64,000 bases of DNA. Source: Streptomyces sp. NBC_01460 (lineage in GTDB: Bacteria; Actinomycetota; Actinomycetes; Streptomycetales; Streptomycetaceae). The notes beneath the pieces were generated by a model. That model made no database searches. It had not been told where the DNA came from and worked only from the letters and a program-made list of their open reading frames with translations. Positions 36,193-44,860 of the stretch are shown one piece after another (position 1 is the stretch's first letter; each line of letters starts with the position of its first letter). The position numbers were made by a program, and so were the translations under genes. The DNA lies in contig NZ_CP109473.1 of assembly GCF_036227405.1 (NCBI RefSeq), positions 2,170,001 to 2,234,000 of the forward strand, written 5' to 3'.

Positions 36193-38112
36193 GTGGACAC
36201 GACCCTCCAGGACCCCTTGGTCGGGCAGCTGCTCGACGGCCGCTATCGCATCGATGCGCGCATCGCCGTCGGCGGCATGGCCACGGTCTACCGGGCCGTG
36301 GACACCCGGCTCGACCGGGTGCTCGCCCTCAAGGTGATGCACCCGGCGCTGGCGACCGACGCCGCGTTCGTCGAGCGCTTCATCCGCGAGGCCAAGTCCG
36401 TCGCCCGGCTCGCCCACCCCAACGTGGTGGGCGTCTTCGACCAGGGCGCCCAGGGCGCGTACGTCTACCTGGCGATGGAGTACGTCGCCGGGTGCACCCT
36501 GCGCGACGTCCTGCGCGAGCGCGGCGCGCTGCAGCCCCGTGCCGCTCTGGACATCCTCGAACCGGTACTGGCCGCCCTCGGCGCCGCGCACCGTGCGGGC
36601 TTCGTCCACCGCGACATGAAGCCGGAGAACGTCCTGATAGGGGACGACGGCCGGGTGAAGGTCGCGGACTTCGGTCTCGTGCGCGCGGTCGGCACCGCCA
36701 CGGACACCATCGGCTCGCTGCTGGGCACGGTCTCCTACCTCGCCCCGGAGCAGATCGAGCAGGGCACGGCCGACACCCGGTCCGACGTCTACGCCTGCGG
36801 TGTGGTGCTCTACGAGATGCTGACCGGCGGGAAGCCCCACGCCGGGGACACCGCCGCCCAGGTCATCTACCAGCACCTCAACGAGGACGTCCCCGCGCCG
36901 TCCGGTGCCGTCCCGGGCCTGGCCGCCGGTCTCGACGACCTGGTGGCCGCCGCCACGGCGCGCGACCCCGAGCTGCGTCCGGCCGACGCGGTGGCCCTCC
37001 TCGCGAGTTCCCGCGAGATACGCGCGGGCCTCACCGAGGAGCAGCTCGACGCGGTGCCCCCGCAGGCGATCGCGGAGTCGCACGACGCCGGCGAGGACCG
37101 CACGAGCGTGATCCCCCGGGTGATCCCGGCCGGCCAGGGCACCGCGCACCACACCAGCCGGCTGGAGATGCCTCCGGCCGGGCCCCGGGAGCCGGGGCGT
37201 GCGCGGCGGTCCTTCGCGGTCCGCGGCCGGCGGGGGGCGGCCGCCGTGCTCGTCGCCGTCCTGCTGGTCCTGGGGCTCGGAGCGGGTGTCTGGTACATCA
37301 ACTCCGGGCAGTTCACCCGGGTCCCCTCGCTCCTGGGCCAGACCCAGAGCGCCGCCGAGCGGCGGCTCTCGGACGAGGGCCTCGATCTGAAGGGCGTCGA
37401 CCGCGCCTACAGCGACACCGTGGAGCGCGGCACGGTGATCAGCAGCGATCCGGGCTCCGGTGAGCGGATCCGGGGCAACGACGCGGTGCGGCTGGTGATC
37501 TCGCGCGGCCCGGAGATCGTGAAGGTGCCCGACGTCGAGGGGCTCGCCCTCGCCGACGCCCGGCGCGAGCTGAAGAAGACGGGCCTGGCACCCGGGATGG
37601 TGACCCGGGAGTTCAGCGAGGAGATCGACCGGGGCAAGGTGATCCGTACGGATCCGCGGGTCGGCACCGAGCGCCACCCGGACTCGGCTGTCGCCCTGGT
37701 CGTCAGCAAGGGCAGCCCGGTCGACGTCCCCGACGTCACGGGCCTCTCCGTCGAGGACGCCAGGGCTGCGCTGGACGAGGCGGGGCTCAGGACCGAGGTG
37801 CTGGCCGAGCGGGTCGACTCCCCCGAGGCTGCGGGCGAGATCGCCCGGCAGTCGCCCGGCAGCGGCGCCGAGGCCGCCGAGGGCGACACCGTGGAGCTGA
37901 CCGTCTCCAAGGGCCCGCGCATGCTCCAGGTCCCCGACGTCACGGGGAAGGACGTCGACGAGGCACGGAGCGCCCTGGAGGACGCGGGGTTCGAGGTCAA
38001 GGTCGACCGCCCCTTCCTCTCGTTCAGCGACACGGTCGGGAGCCAGTCGGTCGAGGGCGGCCGGACGGCCGCCGAGGGCTCCACGATCACCATCAGGACC
38101 AAGGGCCTCTAG
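36193..38112 (+). CDS. Transmembrane Ser/Thr protein kinase with four PASTA domains
   Basis: 639 residues. Kinase domain about 16-280: glycine loop AVGGMATVY (25-33), ATP lysine Lys47, catalytic HRDMKPEN (139-146), DFG (159-161). A linker, one membrane helix (about 348-368), then four extracytoplasmic PASTA repeats of about 65 residues (from 375, 442, 511 and 576). PASTA domains bind muropeptides or lipid II, so the kinase probably reports wall status. It resembles PknB/PknL/StkP. An Rv2175c-type protein, a PknL substrate in mycobacteria, is encoded nearby. The gene uses a GTG start right after TAGACT. Confidence 0.96.
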   Translation: MDTTLQDPLVGQLLDGRYRIDARIAVGGMATVYRAVDTRLDRVLALKVMHPALATDAAFVERFIREAKSVARLAHPNVVGVFDQGAQGAYVYLAMEYVAGCTLRDVLRERGALQPRAALDILEPVLAALGAAHRAGFVHRDMKPENVLIGDDGRVKVADFGLVRAVGTATDTIGSLLGTVSYLAPEQIEQGTADTRSDVYACGVVLYEMLTGGKPHAGDTAAQVIYQHLNEDVPAPSGAVPGLAAGLDDLVAAATARDPELRPADAVALLASSREIRAGLTEEQLDAVPPQAIAESHDAGEDRTSVIPRVIPAGQGTAHHTSRLEMPPAGPREPGRARRSFAVRGRRGAAAVLVAVLLVLGLGAGVWYINSGQFTRVPSLLGQTQSAAERRLSDEGLDLKGVDRAYSDTVERGTVISSDPGSGERIRGNDAVRLVISRGPEIVKVPDVEGLALADARRELKKTGLAPGMVTREFSEEIDRGKVIRTDPRVGTERHPDSAVALVVSKGSPVDVPDVTGLSVEDARAALDEAGLRTEVLAERVDSPEAAGEIARQSPGSGAEAAEGDTVELTVSKGPRMLQVPDVTGKDVDEARSALEDAGFEVKVDRPFLSFSDTVGSQSVEGGRTAAEGSTITIRTKGL

Positions 38113-38134
38113 GTCCACCGAGGACAGGCGGAAC

Positions 38135-38992
38135 ATGCGCAACCCCGTAGGCGGTCACGTGCCCGTGGCCGGCGGACTGGCCAAGATCGGCCTCGGATAC
38201 GCCCGGGAGCTGGCTGCGGAGACCGTCCAGGTCTTCGTCGCCAATCCGCGGGGCTGGGCGACACCGCCCGGCAACCCCGCGCAGGACGAGCTGTTCCGCT
38301 CGGAGTGCGCGGCGAAGTCCGTACAGGCGTACGTCCATGCCCCGTATCTGATCAACTTCGGCTCGCACACCGAGGCCACGGTCGAGCGGTCGGTCCTCTC
38401 GCTCCGCCACTCGCTGCGCCGGGCGAGGCAGATCGGCGCCCTCGGTGTGGTGGTGCACACCGGTTCGGCCACCGGCGGGCGCCCGCGCGAGGAGGCCCTC
38501 GCCCAGGTGCGTACGCACATGCTTCCGCTGCTGGACGAGCTGACCCATGACGACGATCCGTTCCTGCTGCTGGAGTCGACCGCGGGGCAGGGCTCCTCGC
38601 TCTGCTCGCGGACCTGGGACTTCGGGCCGTACTTCGAGGCCCTGGACTCCCACCCCAGGCTGGGGGTCTGCCTGGACACCTGCCACATCTACGCGGCGGG
38701 TCATGACCTGACCGGTCCCTCCGGCATGCGGCAGACCCTGGACCTGCTGGTGGAGACGGTCGGAGAGGGACGGCTGAAGCTGATCCACGCCAACGACTCC
38801 AAGGACGTGGTGGGCGCCCACAAGGACCGGCACGAGAACATCGGCGCGGGCCACATCGGCGCCGAGCCGTTCCGCGAGCTGTTCTCGCACCCGGCGACCG
38901 AGGGCGTTCCTTTGATCATCGAGACACCCGGCGGCAAGGAGGGCCACGCCGCGGACGTGGTCCGGCTGAAGAAGCTCCGGGACACGCGCTGA
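38135..38992 (+). CDS. nfo: Endonuclease IV family AP endonuclease
   Basis: Predicted zinc enzyme that cuts DNA at abasic sites in base-excision repair. 285 residues, TIM barrel. Metal-ligand stretches of the family are present: VHAPYLINFGS (67-77), VVHTGS near 107, LLLESTAGQG, CLDTCHIYAAGHD, HANDSKDVVGAHKDRHENIGAGHIG (in two pieces of the same loop) and IIETPG. Starts 22 nt after the kinase stop and may be cotranscribed with it. Confidence 0.92.
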   Translation: MRNPVGGHVPVAGGLAKIGLGYARELAAETVQVFVANPRGWATPPGNPAQDELFRSECAAKSVQAYVHAPYLINFGSHTEATVERSVLSLRHSLRRARQIGALGVVVHTGSATGGRPREEALAQVRTHMLPLLDELTHDDDPFLLLESTAGQGSSLCSRTWDFGPYFEALDSHPRLGVCLDTCHIYAAGHDLTGPSGMRQTLDLLVETVGEGRLKLIHANDSKDVVGAHKDRHENIGAGHIGAEPFRELFSHPATEGVPLIIETPGGKEGHAADVVRLKKLRDTR

Positions 38993-39004
38993 AGCCGTGA
39001 GGGA

Positions 39005-39021
39005 ATACCCCCGGGGGGTAT
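39005..39021. promoter_or_regulatory. CsoR-type copper operator
   Basis: ATACCCCC, one G, GGGGGTAT: a perfect 17-bp palindrome matching the classical copper-responsive CsoR site. It lies 51 bp before the DUF4396 start, so the gene should be derepressed by copper. Confidence 0.85.
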
Positions 39022-39071
39022 GTGGTTGCCGAAGATGTCAGGACACCACGACCAGACTCCGGGGGCTTCTC

Positions 39072-39575
39072 ATGCAGCACGACGCACACCACGCGCACCA
39101 CACACATCAGGGACACCACGCCACCCACGGCGACGGGGGCTCGGGGTGGGCCATGGCCGCGCGCGCGACCCTCCACTGCCTCACCGGCTGTGCGATCGGC
39201 GAGATCCTCGGCATGGTGGTCGGGACCGCGCTCGGCTGGGGCAACGTACAGACGATGGTGCTCGCGATCGTCCTGGCGTTCTTCTTCGGCTACGCGCTGA
39301 CCCTGCGCTCGGTCCTGAGCTCCGGCGTGGGCCTCCGCGCGGCCGTCAAGGTCGCCCTGGCCGCCGACACCGTGTCCATCGCCGTGATGGAGCTCATCGA
39401 CAACGGGGTGATCGCGCTCTGGCCGGGAGCCATGGACGCCCACCTCTCGGACGCGATGTTCTGGACCGTCCTGGCCCTCGCGCTGGCGGCCGCCTTCGTC
39501 GTCACGACACCGGTCAACAAGTGGATGATCGGCCGCGGAAAGGGGCATGCCGTGGCACACCGCCACCACGGCTGA
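39072..39575 (+). CDS. Copper-linked DUF4396 membrane protein with His-rich N-terminus
   Basis: 167 residues from the ATG at 39072. The N-terminus carries ten histidines in the first 20 residues (MQHDAHHAHHTHQGHHATHG), then four membrane segments of the DUF4396 type, and a His-rich C-terminus (HAVAHRHHG). The histidine clusters and the CsoR operator upstream point to copper binding, export or buffering. No CopA, CopZ or CsoR gene is in the window. The family has no assigned biochemical function. Confidence 0.87.
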   Translation: MQHDAHHAHHTHQGHHATHGDGGSGWAMAARATLHCLTGCAIGEILGMVVGTALGWGNVQTMVLAIVLAFFFGYALTLRSVLSSGVGLRAAVKVALAADTVSIAVMELIDNGVIALWPGAMDAHLSDAMFWTVLALALAAAFVVTTPVNKWMIGRGKGHAVAHRHHG

Positions 39576-39591
39576 ACGGACGCCGGGAGCG

Positions 39592-40224
39592 TCAGAGCTC
39601 GGGGCCGTCCCCGGGCTCCTCCTGGTAGGAGTAGCGCTGCTCGCTCCACGGGTCACCGATGTTGTGGTACCCGCGCTCCTCCCAGAATCCGCGCCGGTCC
39701 GCCGTCATGTATTCGATGCCCCGGACCCACTTGGGGCCCTTCCAGGCATACAGGTGCGGCACGACCAGACGCAGCGGGAAGCCGTGTTCCGCGGTGAGCA
39801 GTTCACCGTCCTTGTGGGTGGCGAACAAGGTCCGGTCCGACGCGAAGTCGGCGAGCCGGAGATTCGAGCTGAATCCGTATTCGGCCCAGACCATCACGTG
39901 CGTGACGTGGGGCGCGGGCGGCGCCAGTTCCACGATCTCGCGGGCCAGGATTCCGCCCCATTCCGCTCCGAGCATGCTGAATTTCGTCACGCAGTGGAGG
40001 TCGGCGACGACGGAGGAGAAGGGAAGTGCCGAGAATTCCTGGTGATTCCAGCAGTGCTTGTCACCGTCGGCCGTGGACCCGAAGACCCGGAACTCCCAGC
40101 GGTCCGGTTTGAACTTGGGCACGGGCCCGTAATGAGTGACGGGCCAGCCCCGCTGCAGCCGCTGCCCCGGCGGAAGCCCGGACTGTTCTGCTGTGCCGCG
40201 TTCCCGGCTTTCCGGCTGACCCAT
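39592..40224 (-). CDS. Sulfite oxidase-like molybdopterin oxidoreductase
   Basis: 210 residues, only the molybdopterin domain (YedY/MsrP-like size or smaller). The molybdenum ligand is Cys78 in DLHCVTKFSM. No Tat signal or membrane segment is seen, so it is probably cytoplasmic. ATG at 40224; a GGAGG is too close (1 nt) to be ideal. Convergent with the DUF4396 gene and divergent from bfr. Substrate unknown. Confidence 0.87.
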   Translation of the reverse strand: MGQPESRERGTAEQSGLPPGQRLQRGWPVTHYGPVPKFKPDRWEFRVFGSTADGDKHCWNHQEFSALPFSSVVADLHCVTKFSMLGAEWGGILAREIVELAPPAPHVTHVMVWAEYGFSSNLRLADFASDRTLFATHKDGELLTAEHGFPLRLVVPHLYAWKGPKWVRGIEYMTADRRGFWEERGYHNIGDPWSEQRYSYQEEPGDGPEL

Positions 40225-40380
40225 GCCTCCATGGTGACAGACAGGCAGGGGTGGTCATGACCAGGGGAGAGTCGATTCGGGCAACTCGCACTAAGCGTGC
40301 ACTTACTGGACGACCGCGTGGCGCGGTGCGAGGATGCGCCGGAAACATGCCCAGTTCACCGGTTGGAAGGAGCCTCTGCG

Positions 40381-40860
40381 ATGCAGGGCGACCCCGAGGT
40401 CCTCGAGTTCCTCAACGAACAGCTGACCGCCGAATTGACTGCCATCAATCAGTACTTCCTGCACGCGAAGATGCAGGAGAACTTCGGCTGGACGAAGCTC
40501 GCGAAGTACACCCGGGCCGAATCGTTCGACGAGATGAAGCACGCGGAGATCCTCACCGACCGGATCCTGTTCCTGGACGGGTTGCCCAACTATCAGCGGC
40601 TCTTCCACGTACGGGTCGGGCAGACCGTCACCGAGATGTTCCAGGCGGACCGGCAGGTCGAGGTCGAGGCGATCGACCGCCTCAGGCGGGGCATCGAGGT
40701 GATGCGCGGCAAGGGCGACATCACGTCGGCGAACATCTTCGAGTCCATCCTGGAGGACGAGGAGCACCACATCGACTACCTCGACACCCAGCTCGAACTG
40801 GTGGAGAAGCTCGGTGAGGCGCTCTACATCGCCCAGTTGATCGAGCAGCCGGAGAGCTGA
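40381..40860 (+). CDS. bfr: Bacterioferritin
   Basis: Forms a 24-subunit haem-containing shell that oxidises and stores iron. 159 residues. With the ATG at 40381 (AAGGAG 9 nt upstream) the numbering equals that of E. coli Bfr: ferroxidase ligands Glu18, Glu51, His54, Glu94, Glu127, His130 and haem ligand Met52 are all present. The open frame extends upstream but the longer start is unsupported. Convergent with bfd, which releases the stored iron. Confidence 0.97.
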   Translation: MQGDPEVLEFLNEQLTAELTAINQYFLHAKMQENFGWTKLAKYTRAESFDEMKHAEILTDRILFLDGLPNYQRLFHVRVGQTVTEMFQADRQVEVEAIDRLRRGIEVMRGKGDITSANIFESILEDEEHHIDYLDTQLELVEKLGEALYIAQLIEQPES

Positions 40861-40908
40861 TCCGCCGCTCGCCCCGGCGCGGTGGCCCGGTGGTCCCGCG
40901 CGGTCCCC

Positions 40909-41178
40909 TCAGGCGGCGTCGGAGAGCCTGACGTCCGGCGTGACGCCGAGGGCGACGGGCGCACCGGCCGGGGCGCCGGCCGGCGCCGTACGTCCTTCCA
41001 CAAGCTCACGGCGCGCGCAGTCGCCGCGGCCGAGCAGGGCCTGGATCCTTCGGACGCAGCCGCCGCAGTCGGTGCCCGCCTTGCAGGCGGAGGCGATCTG
41101 GCGAGGCGTGCACGCTCCGCCGTCCGCATGCTTCTTGACCTGGTCCTCCGTGATGCCGAAGCAGGAGCATACGTACAC
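40909..41178 (-). CDS. bfd: Bacterioferritin-associated ferredoxin (Bfd-like)
   Basis: 2Fe-2S protein that reduces bacterioferritin to release iron. 89 residues: Cys4 and Cys6 (VCSCFG) and Cys38 and Cys41 (DCGGC) form the BFD-type cluster site; an Ala/Pro-rich tail follows. The GTG at 41178 is preferred over the in-frame GTG at 41187 because GGGAGG lies 8 nt upstream of it and overlaps the longer start. An iron box lies upstream. Confidence 0.92.
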   Translation of the reverse strand: MYVCSCFGITEDQVKKHADGGACTPRQIASACKAGTDCGGCVRRIQALLGRGDCARRELVEGRTAPAGAPAGAPVALGVTPDVRLSDAA

Positions 41179-41227
41179 GCGGTTCACCTCCCGACGGGTC
41201 GATCGCTGCGCCGTCCCGAGTTCTCGG

Positions 41228-41246
41228 TGAGGCTAACCTAACCTTA
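41228..41246 (-). promoter_or_regulatory. Iron box (DmdR1/IdeR-type operator) of bfd
   Basis: TAAGGTTAGGTTAGCCTCA on the minus strand matches about 15 of 19 positions of the IdeR/DmdR1 consensus. It sits 50 bp before the bfd start. Iron-replete repressor binding would shut bfd, so stored iron is only released when iron is scarce. Confidence 0.75.
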
Positions 41247-41282
41247 CCCGCGACAACCGGCACACAAAAGCCCCGGGTACGG

Positions 41283-41319
41283 CTGTGGGGCACGGATCAC
41301 ATCGATCCGTGCCCCACAG
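41283..41319 (-). terminator. Terminator hairpin of the DAHP synthase gene
   Basis: Perfect 16-bp stem, 41283-41298 with 41304-41319, loop ACATC, starting 21 nt after the stop codon. Confidence 0.88.
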
Positions 41320-41339
41320 GCGTTCAGCGAAGGTGGTCC

Positions 41340-42692
41340 CTACTGGTCGCGGTACATCTCCGCCACCAGGAAGGCCAGGTCGAGGGACTGGCTGCGGTTG
41401 AGGCGCGGGTCGCAGGCCGTCTCGTAACGCTGGTGCAGATCGTCCACGAAGATCTCGTGGCCGCCGCCGACGCACTCGGTGACGTCGTCACCGGTGAGCT
41501 CGACGTGGATGCCGCCGGGGTGCGTCCCGAGCTGCTTGTGCACCTCGAAGAAGCCCTTGACCTCGTCCAAGACGTCGTCGAAGCGGCGCGTCTTGTGGCC
41601 GGACGCGGCCTCGAAGGTGTTCCCGTGCATGGGGTCCGTCACCCACACGACCGTGGCACCGGAGGCGGTGACCTTCTCGACCAGCTCGGGGAGCTTGTCG
41701 CGCACCTTGTCGGCGCCCATGCGGACGATGAAGGTCAGCCGGCCCGGCTCGCGGTCGGGGTCGAGGCGGTCGACGTAGCCGAGCGCCTCGTCGACGGTGG
41801 TCGTCGGGCCGAGCTTGATGCCGATGGGGTTGCGGATCTTCGAGGCGAACTCGATGTGCGCCCCGTCCATCTGGCGGGTGCGCTCGCCGACCCAGACCAT
41901 GTGGCCGGAGGTGTCGTAGAGCCGGCCGGTGCGCGAGTCGGTGCGGGTCAGCGAGGACTCGTAGTCGAGCAGCAGCGCCTCGTGCGAGGCGTAGAACTCG
42001 ACCGCCTTGAACTCGGCCGGGTCCGTGCCGCAGGCCTTCATGAAGTTCAGCGCGTTGTCGATCTCGCGGGCCAGGGCCTCGTAACGCTGCCCGGACGGCG
42101 AGGACTTCACGAAGTCCTGGTTCCAGGCGTGCACCTGGCGCAGGTCCGCGTAGCCACCGGTGGTGAAGGCGCGCACCAGGTTCAGCGTGGAGGCGGACGC
42201 GTGGTACATCCGCTTCAGCCGCTCGGGGTCCGGGACGCGGGAGGCCTCGGTGAACTCGAAGCCGTTGACGGAGTCGCCGCGGTAGGTCGGCAGGGTCACG
42301 CCGTCGCGGGTCTCGGTCGGCTTGGAGCGCGGCTTCGAGTACTGCCCGGCGATGCGGCCGATCTTGACGACCGGCACGGACGCCGCGTACGTCAGGACGG
42401 CGCTCATCTGGAGCAGGGTCTTCAGCTTGGCCCGGATGTGCTCGGCGGACACGGCGTCGAAGGCCTCGGCGCAGTCACCGCCCTGCAGCAGGAACGCCTC
42501 GCCCTTGGCGACGGCTCCCAGGCGGGCGCGCAGCTGGTCGCACTCGCCGGCGAAGACGAGCGGAGGATACGACTCGAGGTCCGCGATTACGTCGCGCAGA
42601 GCCTCGGCATCGGGGTACTCGGGCTGCTGCGCCGCGGGAAGGTCTCGCCAGGTGTGGCCACCGGCGACGGAGGTATTGGCGTTCACGGTCAC
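41340..42692 (-). CDS. aroH: Class II 3-deoxy-7-phosphoheptulonate (DAHP) synthase
   Basis: First step of the shikimate pathway: phosphoenolpyruvate plus erythrose 4-phosphate gives DAHP. 450 residues, the plant-like class II form. Metal ligand Cys74 in GGDCAE (71-76); RGDSVNGFEF, FYASHEALLLDYE, KIRNPIGIKLGPT and DPMHGNT are family blocks. Start is the GTG at 42692; a second GTG two codons later has a better placed AAGGTGA. Divergent from trpL-trpEG, pairing the entry and a branch of aromatic synthesis. Confidence 0.96.
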   Translation of the reverse strand: MTVNANTSVAGGHTWRDLPAAQQPEYPDAEALRDVIADLESYPPLVFAGECDQLRARLGAVAKGEAFLLQGGDCAEAFDAVSAEHIRAKLKTLLQMSAVLTYAASVPVVKIGRIAGQYSKPRSKPTETRDGVTLPTYRGDSVNGFEFTEASRVPDPERLKRMYHASASTLNLVRAFTTGGYADLRQVHAWNQDFVKSSPSGQRYEALAREIDNALNFMKACGTDPAEFKAVEFYASHEALLLDYESSLTRTDSRTGRLYDTSGHMVWVGERTRQMDGAHIEFASKIRNPIGIKLGPTTTVDEALGYVDRLDPDREPGRLTFIVRMGADKVRDKLPELVEKVTASGATVVWVTDPMHGNTFEAASGHKTRRFDDVLDEVKGFFEVHKQLGTHPGGIHVELTGDDVTECVGGGHEIFVDDLHQRYETACDPRLNRSQSLDLAFLVAEMYRDQ

Positions 42693-42776
42693 CTTGACAA
42701 CATTACGGGGTCGGGCGGGCGTCCCATTCTCCCGCTCACCACATGAGACGCGCGCTCATTCGTCCACCACGTCGGT

Positions 42777-42782
42777 TAGGGT
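42777..42782 (+). promoter_or_regulatory. -10 hexamer of the trp leader
   Basis: TAGGGT lies 7 nt before the trpL ATG, putting the transcript start at or next to the ATG. No clear -35. Confidence 0.55.
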
Positions 42783-42789
42783 ACGTGGC

Positions 42790-42846
42790 ATGTTCGCGCA
42801 GACGACCCAGAACTGGTGGTGGACCGCTCATCCGGCGGCCCGCTGA
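42790..42846 (+). CDS. trpL: trp leader peptide TrpL
   Basis: 18-residue peptide MFAQTTQNWWWTAHPAAR with three consecutive tryptophan codons (42820-42828 area). Ribosome stalling here when Trp-tRNA is scarce would prevent the downstream terminator from forming. No ribosome site precedes the ATG and a -10 lies 7 nt upstream, so it seems to be translated from a leaderless mRNA. Confidence 0.9.
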   Translation: MFAQTTQNWWWTAHPAAR

Positions 42847-42869
42847 CTCATCGCGCGTACAGACTTCGC

Positions 42870-42894
42870 GAAGGCCGCCCGAGGGGCGGCCTTC
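42870..42894 (+). terminator. trp attenuator hairpin
   Basis: Perfect 11-bp stem, 42870-42880 with 42884-42894, loop GAG, followed by TCTGCGTTTC. It lies 23 nt after the trpL stop and 47 nt before trpEG, the position expected for a transcription attenuator. Confidence 0.88.
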
Positions 42895-42941
42895 TCTGCG
42901 TTTCGAGCCGGGAGCCGTTCCTCCATCAGGAAGGAACACCC

Positions 42942-44828
42942 GTGCCCGATCGTGCCGCCGACCTCTTGTCCGCCCTGCTGCGTGACGACTCCCCGCCCTT
43001 CGCCCTGCTGCGCAGGCGCACCCCCGGCCGGGACCATGACACCGTCGAGATCCTGACCGGAGAGGTGCGGGAGGTCGGCCTGCTCGCCGACATCCCCGTG
43101 CGCGACCTGCCGTCGCTGGCCCTGGTGCCGTTCCGGCAGATCGCCGAGCGCGGTTTCGACGTGCGGGACGACGGCACGCCGCTCGCCGTCCTGGTCGCCG
43201 ACGAGGCCCACGAGCTGCCGCTGGCCGAGGTGCTCGCGGAGCTGCCGGGCCACGACGTGCGGGTCGAGGGCGGCTCCTTCGACGTCCCCGACGACGCGTA
43301 CGAGGACATCGTCCGGCGGGTCGTCGAGGACGAGATCGGGCGTGGCGAGGGCGCGAACTTCGTGATCAGGCGGACCTTCGGCGGCGAGATCCCCGGGTTC
43401 GGCCGGGCGGACGCGCTCGCGCTCTTCCGGCGCCTGCTGGCCGGTGAGCGCGGGGCCTACTGGACGTTCGTCGTGCACACCGGGGAGCGGACGCTGGTCG
43501 GGGCGAGCCCGGAGGTCCATGTGCGGATGTCCGGCGGGACCGTCGTGATGAACCCGATCAGCGGGACCTACCGCTACCCGGCCGAGGGTCCGACGGCCGA
43601 GGGCCTGCTGGCCTTCCTCGGCGACCGCAAGGAGACCGAGGAGCTCTCCATGGTGGTCGACGAGGAGCTCAAGATGATGTGCACCGTCGGCGACATGGGC
43701 GGTGTGGTGGTGGGGCCCCGCCTGAAGGAGATGGCGCATCTCGCGCACACGGAGTACGAGCTGCGCGGGCGCTCCTCGCTGGACGTGCGGGAGGTCCTGA
43801 AGGAGACCATGTTCGCGGCGACGGTCACGGGCTCCCCCGTGCAGAACGCCTGCCGGGTGATCGAGCGGTACGAGCCCGACGGCCGGGGCTACTACGCGGG
43901 CGCCCTGGCCCTGGTGGGCCGGGAGCCCGGCGGGGCGCAGACGCTGGACTCGCCGATCCTGATCCGCACCGCGGACATCTCACCGACGGGCCGGCTGCGC
44001 GTGCCGGTGGGAGCCACGCTCGTACGCCACTCCGACCCGGCGGGAGAGGTCGCCGAGACCCACGCGAAGGCGGCGGGCGTCCTCGCGGCGCTGGGCGTCC
44101 GGCCGGGCCGGCCCGCGTCCGAGGCGAGCCGTCCGCGCCTGGCCTCCGATCCCCGGGTCCAGGGGGCACTGGACGACCGGCGCGGCGGGCTCGCCCCGTT
44201 CTGGCTGCGGATGCAGGAGCGCACCGGGGACCTGTCGGGCCACGCGCTGGTGGTGGACGGCGAGGACACCTTCACGGCGATGCTGGCGCATCTGCTGCGC
44301 TCCTCGGGCCTCACGGTGTCGGTGCTGCGGTACGACGACCCCGGACTGCGCGGGGCCGTGCGGGCGCACGAGGGGCCCGTGGTGCTGGGGCCCGGGCCCG
44401 GCGATCCGGCGGACGCCGGCGACCCGAAGATGCGGCTGCTGAGGGAGCTGACCGCCGAGCTCGTGCGGGAGCACCGGCACGGGCTGCTGGGCGTCTGCCT
44501 CGGCCATGAGCTGATCGCGGCGGAGCTGGGCCTGGAGATCGCGCGGAAGGCCGTGCCGTACCAGGGGGCGCAGACCAGGATCGACCTGTTCGGCAGGCCG
44601 GAGACGGTCGGCTTCTACAACAGCTTCACCGCGCTCTGCGACGACGCGGCGGCCACGGAGCTGGGCGCGCACGGCATCGAGGTGAGCCGGGACACCGGCT
44701 CCGACGAGCTGCACGCGCTGCGGGGCAGGGGGTTCGCGTCGGTGCAGTTCCACCCGGAGTCGGTACTGACGCTGCGCGGCGCGGCGATCGTGACCGGGTT
44801 GCTGGCGGCCCTGCCGGTGGCCGGCTGA
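42942..44828 (+). CDS. trpEG: Fused anthranilate synthase TrpEG
   Basis: Converts chorismate and glutamine to anthranilate, the first step to tryptophan. 628 residues: chorismate-binding TrpE part (about 1-410) with ISGTYRYPAEG and the C-terminal signature VTGSPVQNACRVIERYE, then a class I glutamine amidotransferase with nucleophile Cys519 in GVCLGHE and the His604/Glu606 pair in FHPES. GTG at 42942 with AGGAAGGA upstream. It is controlled by the trpL attenuator. The fusion order resembles PhzE-type and actinobacterial TrpEG enzymes; no other trp or antibiotic gene lies nearby. Confidence 0.95.
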   Translation: MPDRAADLLSALLRDDSPPFALLRRRTPGRDHDTVEILTGEVREVGLLADIPVRDLPSLALVPFRQIAERGFDVRDDGTPLAVLVADEAHELPLAEVLAELPGHDVRVEGGSFDVPDDAYEDIVRRVVEDEIGRGEGANFVIRRTFGGEIPGFGRADALALFRRLLAGERGAYWTFVVHTGERTLVGASPEVHVRMSGGTVVMNPISGTYRYPAEGPTAEGLLAFLGDRKETEELSMVVDEELKMMCTVGDMGGVVVGPRLKEMAHLAHTEYELRGRSSLDVREVLKETMFAATVTGSPVQNACRVIERYEPDGRGYYAGALALVGREPGGAQTLDSPILIRTADISPTGRLRVPVGATLVRHSDPAGEVAETHAKAAGVLAALGVRPGRPASEASRPRLASDPRVQGALDDRRGGLAPFWLRMQERTGDLSGHALVVDGEDTFTAMLAHLLRSSGLTVSVLRYDDPGLRGAVRAHEGPVVLGPGPGDPADAGDPKMRLLRELTAELVREHRHGLLGVCLGHELIAAELGLEIARKAVPYQGAQTRIDLFGRPETVGFYNSFTALCDDAAATELGAHGIEVSRDTGSDELHALRGRGFASVQFHPESVLTLRGAAIVTGLLAALPVAG

Positions 44829-44860
44829 AGGCGGCCCCTGCCTGATCGGGCCCGGCGCCG

